From NCBI RefSeq assembly GCF_000725125.1, contig NZ_JFCB01000025.1:50957-114956 (forward strand): a DNA stretch of 64,000 nt. The letters are read 5' to 3'. A program made the position numbers and the translations under genes. The number at the start of each line of letters is the position of its first letter. Position 1 is the stretch's first letter. Under the pieces are notes generated by a model that saw only the letters and a program-made list of their open reading frames with translations, made no database searches and was not told the DNA's origin. The stretch comes from Streptomyces toyocaensis. GTDB taxonomy: Bacteria; Actinomycetota; Actinomycetes; Streptomycetales; Streptomycetaceae. This document shows positions 60,537-64,000 of this stretch, one piece after another.

Positions 60537-60806
60537 ATGCTCTTGGAAACGCTCAGCTCCGCCATCCTCGGCCTGGCTCTGGCGTGGGCGGCGTACCACC
60601 GCCTGCCGCATCGTCTCCCCGCCCGCGCCCTGGTGCTGGCGACCGGTGTGGCCGGGGCGCTGTTCGGCGCCTTCGTCATGAACACCGCGCTGGACGCGGG
60701 CAACCTGCTGACGCTCCTGCTGGGCGCGGTGATCGTGTCCGTGGCCTCGCTGTCGCTGCTGCTGCGCCCCGCGGGAAGACTGCGCCGCCGATCGGCGACC
60801 GCATGA
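60537..60806 (+). CDS. Small two- to three-span membrane protein (89 aa)
   Basis: An 89-residue membrane protein with hydrophobic segments at about 5-18, 31-48 and 56-76 and a basic C-terminus (RPAGRLRRRSATA) expected in the cytoplasm. It resembles the short GlsB/YeaQ-like membrane proteins in size, but I see no specific motif. The ATG at 60537 has GGGAGGG at about 9 nt. It is separate from DUF3107 (terminator between) and convergent with the ferritin-like gene. Confidence 0.75.
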   Translation: MLLETLSSAILGLALAWAAYHRLPHRLPARALVLATGVAGALFGAFVMNTALDAGNLLTLLLGAVIVSVASLSLLLRPAGRLRRRSATA

Positions 60807-60842
60807 CCGGCCGCCGGTGGTGGCGCCGCGGGTGAACCGGAC

Positions 60843-60862
60843 CGGGCGGCCCGGGCCGCCCG
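60843..60862. terminator. Short palindrome between convergent genes
   Basis: CGGGCGGCCCGGGCCGCCCG is a perfect 20-nt palindrome directly before the ferritin-like stop codon. Confidence 0.6.
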
Positions 60863-61618
60863 TCAGGCCGCGAGCCCCAGGGCCGCCATCCGCTTGGTGT
60901 GGGCTTCGGTGATCCGGGAGAACATCCTGCCGACCTCGGCGAGGTCGAACCCGTCCGCGACGCCTCCCACGAGCATCGTCGACAGCGCGTCACGGTCGGC
61001 GACCACCCGCTGGGACTGCGACAGGGCCTCCCCCATGAGCCGCCGCGCCCACAGCGCGAGCCGTCCGCCCACGCGCGGGTCCGCGTCGATCGCGGCACGC
61101 ACCTTCTCCACGGCGAAGCCGCCGTGCCCGGTGTCGTCGAGTACGGCCAGCACCAGCGCCCGGCTGTCGGAGTCCAGACGGGCCGCGACCTCCCGGTAGA
61201 AGTCGCTGGCGATGGAGTCGCCGACGTAGGCCTTGACCAGGCCCTCCAGCCAGTCGGAGGGCGCCGTCTGCTTGTGGAAACCGTCGTAGGCGGCGACGAA
61301 GGGCTCCATCGCGAGCGTCGGTTCCTCGCCGATCTCGGCGAGCCGGTCACGCAGCCGCTCGAAGTGGTGGAACTCGGCCGAGGCCATCTTCGCCAGCTCG
61401 GCCTTGTCCGCCAGCGTGGGCGCCAGCTTGGCGTCCTCCGCGAGCCGCTCGAACGCCGCCAGCTCCCCGTACGCGAGCGCGCCGAGCAGGTCCACGACGG
61501 CGGCACGGTACTGGGGGTCGGCGGAGGCGGCCGCCCAGTCCATGGCGGCGACGCCGGTGTGCCCGGCACTGTTCTCGGGGGTGTCCGCGGCGTTGTCAGG
61601 CTTGTCAGAGCTCGTCAT
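60863..61618 (-). CDS. Ferritin-like-fold protein (MiaE-like)
   Basis: A 251-residue helical protein with carboxylate-bridged di-iron-type motifs: Glu in YGELAAFERLAEDA (about 50-63) and E-F-H-H in SAEFHHFERLRDRL (about 81-94), then DTGHGGFAVEK later. It is related to the ferritin-like group that includes tRNA hydroxylase MiaE, but the substrate is unknown. The first 25 residues are disordered. A -10 box ends 7 nt before the ATG. It is divergent from the DEAD-box helicase, the same pairing as Rv3210c/Rv3211 in M. tuberculosis. Confidence 0.85.
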   Translation of the reverse strand: MTSSDKPDNAADTPENSAGHTGVAAMDWAAASADPQYRAAVVDLLGALAYGELAAFERLAEDAKLAPTLADKAELAKMASAEFHHFERLRDRLAEIGEEPTLAMEPFVAAYDGFHKQTAPSDWLEGLVKAYVGDSIASDFYREVAARLDSDSRALVLAVLDDTGHGGFAVEKVRAAIDADPRVGGRLALWARRLMGEALSQSQRVVADRDALSTMLVGGVADGFDLAEVGRMFSRITEAHTKRMAALGLAA

Positions 61619-61625
61619 GAAGCGC

Positions 61626-61631
61626 ACAATA
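61626..61631 (-). promoter_or_regulatory. -10 box TATTGT of the ferritin-like gene, leaderless type
   Basis: TATTGT (61631-61626) ends 7 nt before the ATG at 61618; no ribosome site is present. Confidence 0.5.
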
Positions 61632-62004
61632 GCCCGCTTGTCCGGCACCGGAAGTCCCCGGTGATTCAGTGTGACGACGACTACGTGACCAAATCGGCCA
61701 TGGCGTGTGCGCGGATCCGGGGTATGGTGGTAATGCGCCTGCTGAGCACTCTGACGTACTCGACAGGCCGTATGTATGAGGATGCCCGGTCGGTGGCCCG
61801 ATCGGCTCCGACCCGACAGCCCTCTCGACCGTACGCCCCAGTGCGTGCGGAACCCGGAGGGACACCTCAGCGGTACGAACGCTCGAGCGTCGGCAGTGGT
61901 CCCGTGTCCTACGGCCCCGCCCGTATGGCAGCCGACGTCCCCGGCACGGTCCCTACACGACCCCCGCGCTCGCCTCGCACCGCGCACACAGAAGAGGCAG
62001 CACC
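61632..62004. other. Long divergent intergenic region with the helicase leader
   Basis: About 370 nt without a gene. On the plus strand a weak promoter (TGGCGT at 61701, TATGGT at 61723-61728) would give a leader of roughly 270 nt before the helicase CTG. No clear riboswitch or uORF was recognised. Long leaders are common on RNA-helicase genes that respond to cold, so regulation in the leader is possible. Confidence 0.4.
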
Positions 62005-64000
62005 CTGACTACGACGTTCCGAGAGCTCGGGATCCTCCCCGAGACCGCCGAGGCCCTGGAAGCCGTCGGCATCATCACCCCCTTCCCCATCCAGGAGATG
62101 ACGCTCCCCGTGGCCCTGTCGGGCACGGACGTCATCGGCCAGGCCAAGACCGGCACCGGCAAGACGCTCGGCTTCGGCCTTCCGCTCCTCGAGCGCGTCA
62201 CCGTCCCCGCGGACGTGGAAGCCGGCCGCGCCAGGCCCGAGGACCTCACCGACGCCCCGCAGGCACTGGTGGTCGTCCCCACGCGCGAGCTGTGCACGCA
62301 GGTCACCAACGACCTGCTGACCGCCGGCAAGGTGCGCAACGTGCGTGTCACCGCCATCTACGGCGGCCGTGCCTACGAGCCCCAGGTCGAGGCGCTGAAG
62401 AAGGGCGTCGACGTGGTCGTCGGCACCCCGGGCCGGCTGCTCGACCTCGCCGGGCAGAAGAAGCTGAACCTGAAGCACGTCAGGGCCCTCGTGCTCGACG
62501 AGGCCGACGAGATGCTCGACCTGGGCTTCCTGCCCGACGTCGAGAAGATCATCAACTTCCTCCCGGCCAAGCGCCAGACCATGCTGTTCTCGGCCACCAT
62601 GCCGGGCGCCGTGATCGGTCTCGCCCGTCGCTACATGTCGCAGCCGACGCACATCCGCGCCACGGCTCCGGACGACGAGGGCGCGACGGTCGCGAACACC
62701 ACGCAGTTCGTCTACCGCGCCCACAACATGGACAAGCCCGAGATGGTCGCGCGGATGCTGCAGGCCGACGGCCGGGGGCTGGTCATGGTCTTCTGCCGCA
62801 CCAAGCGCACCGCCGCCGACCTCGCCGACCAGCTCAAGCAGCGCGGCTTCGCCTCCGGCGCGGTCCACGGCGACCTGGGCCAGGGCGCCCGCGAGCAGGC
62901 CCTGCGCGCGTTCCGCAACGGCAAGGTCGACGTCCTCGTCTGCACCGACGTCGCCGCCCGCGGCATCGACGTCGAGGGCGTGACCCACGTCATCAACTAC
63001 CAGACCCCCGAGGACGAGAAGACGTATCTGCACCGCATCGGCCGCACCGGCCGCGCGGGCGCGAAGGGTACGGCGATCACGCTGGTCGACTGGGACGACA
63101 TCCCGCGCTGGCAGCTGATCAACAAGGCGCTCGACCTCGGCCTCGGCGACCCGCAGGAGACGTACTCCACCTCCCCGCACCTGTTCACGGACCTGGGCAT
63201 CCCCGAGGGCACCAAGGGCATCCTGCCGCGCGCGGAGCGCACGCGGGCCGGGCTGGACGCGGAGGAGCTCGAGGACCTGGGCGAGCCGGGCGGCCGTGGG
63301 CCGCGCGGGCGCGGTGGCCGGGGCGGGCGTGGTAACGACCGTCCCGAGGAGCGGGAGACCTCGACCCGTACGCCGCGGCGCCGCCGTCGCACGCGTGGCG
63401 GTACGCCGCTGGACGAGGCGGCGCAGCAGCCCGCGAGCCCGGCCGCCGAAGGCGCCGGCGAGGCGGAGGCCGGTACGGCCGCGCGCACCCCGCGCCGACG
63501 TCGCCGCATGCGCGGCGGAGTCCCCGCGGGGGCGCCGTCGGCCGCGGTGACCGCGGCCGAGCCCGCCGAGGCGGCGGAGTCCGCCGTCGACACGGCCGAG
63601 GGCACGGCGGACGCCGCCGAAGCGTCCGCGAAGCCGCGCCGCCGTCGCACCCGCAGGTCCGCGGAGTCGGCAGCGGTGGACACGGCGGCCGCCGTCACCC
63701 CGTCGCCGGCCGAGGAGACCGCGGTGGCCGTGGCGGCCCCCGTCGTCACGGAACCCGAGGCCGCCCCGGTCACGGAGCCGCGCCGCCGCACCCGCAAGGC
63801 CGCCGCCGAGGCCGAGACCCCGGCCGTCGCCGCCGAGCCGGCCGAGACCACCGAGGCCAAGCCCCGCCGCGCGCGGAAGACCGCCGCGAAGGCGGAGACC
63901 GCGGTCGACACGGCCGAGGCGGTCGAGACCAAGCCGCGCAGGACGCGCAAGACCGCCGCCACCACGGAGGCCCTCGACACGGCCGAGGCCGCGCCGCGCC
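62005..64000 (+). CDS. DEAD-box RNA helicase with long basic tail (3' end outside the window)
   Basis: A superfamily-2 RNA helicase, partial at the 3' edge (665 codons seen). The Q motif FPIQ (27-30), Walker A AKTGTGKT (47-54), PTREL, TPGRLLD, DEAD (165-168), SAT (196-198) and HRIGRTGRAG are all intact. After about 430 residues comes a low-complexity tail alternating Arg-rich RRRRRTRG blocks with acidic/Ala stretches, an RNA-binding type of tail. No ATG, GTG or TTG is available in frame before the Q motif; CTG at 62005 with GAGG at 7 nt gives the family N-terminus (LTTTFRELGI). It corresponds to the RhlE-type gene of the conserved block. Confidence 0.9.
   Translation, partial: MTTTFRELGILPETAEALEAVGIITPFPIQEMTLPVALSGTDVIGQAKTGTGKTLGFGLPLLERVTVPADVEAGRARPEDLTDAPQALVVVPTRELCTQVTNDLLTAGKVRNVRVTAIYGGRAYEPQVEALKKGVDVVVGTPGRLLDLAGQKKLNLKHVRALVLDEADEMLDLGFLPDVEKIINFLPAKRQTMLFSATMPGAVIGLARRYMSQPTHIRATAPDDEGATVANTTQFVYRAHNMDKPEMVARMLQADGRGLVMVFCRTKRTAADLADQLKQRGFASGAVHGDLGQGAREQALRAFRNGKVDVLVCTDVAARGIDVEGVTHVINYQTPEDEKTYLHRIGRTGRAGAKGTAITLVDWDDIPRWQLINKALDLGLGDPQETYSTSPHLFTDLGIPEGTKGILPRAERTRAGLDAEELEDLGEPGGRGPRGRGGRGGRGNDRPEERETSTRTPRRRRRTRGGTPLDEAAQQPASPAAEGAGEAEAGTAARTPRRRRRMRGGVPAGAPSAAVTAAEPAEAAESAVDTAEGTADAAEASAKPRRRRTRRSAESAAVDTAAAVTPSPAEETAVAVAAPVVTEPEAAPVTEPRRRTRKAAAEAETPAVAAEPAETTEAKPRRARKTAAKAETAVDTAEAVETKPRRTRKTAATTEALDTAEAAPR

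Overview
The window is a stretch of a Streptomyces chromosome. It is very GC-rich with strong third-position bias, has many GTG starts, and its gene content and order match the actinobacterial core block. From memory, the order sigR-rsrA, SRAP, aroA, rsgA ... UPF0182, PDZ/Lon-like protease, zincin, ABC1 kinase, whiB7/wblC, uvrD2, mycoredoxin, nudC, adnAB, moeZ, DUF3152, TetR, DUF3107, ferritin-like, DEAD-box helicase corresponds to S. coelicolor about SCO5166-SCO5218. It also resembles the M. tuberculosis Rv3193-Rv3228 region. No phage, insertion sequence or CRISPR array is visible.

Layout. 1-3080 (minus): a cut-off membrane protein with a TTA codon, the thiol-stress pair rsrA/sigR with a SigR-type autoregulatory promoter, an alpha/beta hydrolase and a SRAP DNA-crosslink protein. 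3132-8887: M50-like protease, aroA, rsgA, an SMR exporter with a TetR neighbour, hisN and a CBS-domain protein. 8958-10970: catalase and its divergent Fur-family regulator. 11032-13376: two identical initiator tRNA genes flanking a Sel1-repeat protein. 13432-26483: envelope and housekeeping genes of little-known function (UPF0182, YlbL-like protease, zincin, three AIM24 proteins, one fused to TerD), plus moaE and a Nudix hydrolase. 26701-30829: an orphan cyclodehydratase-like ThiF protein overlapping an ABC1 kinase, then the wblC antibiotic-stress regulator with a long leader containing a uORF and an attenuator. 30843-43621: a nucleic-acid and redox repair block (uvrD2, mycoredoxin, nudC, M20 dipeptidase, adnB, adnA, an alkyltransferase-like protein). 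43808-49805: a flippase-like/pseudokinase membrane protein and two tandem SlpD/E-type lipoprotein peptidases. 49871-51049: moeZ. 51113-55889: a four-gene operon with a PelF-like glycosyltransferase, a polytopic membrane protein, a sugar epimerase and a spherulin-4/GH135-like protein. 56090-64000: DUF3152 protease-like protein, hydrolase, small proteins, TetR, DUF3107, ferritin-like protein and a DEAD-box RNA helicase that runs off the window.

How it fits together. Three sites with the layout GGAAT-N18-GTT lie exactly upstream of sigR, mycoredoxin and moeZ, so this locus carries a small SigR (disulfide stress) regulon. wblC has a WblC-type promoter (AT-rich tract next to the -35), a 104-codon uORF and a terminator hairpin, the expected parts of ribosome-sensing attenuation. 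Several housekeeping genes (aroA, hisN, the Fur regulator, the dipeptidase, adnB, the ferritin-like gene) have a TANNNT box 6-7 nt before the start codon, which predicts leaderless mRNAs. The most novel candidate is the 51113-55889 operon. Its domain mix resembles bacterial Pel and fungal galactosaminogalactan systems, and it splits moeZ from DUF3152, which as I recall are adjacent in mycobacteria.
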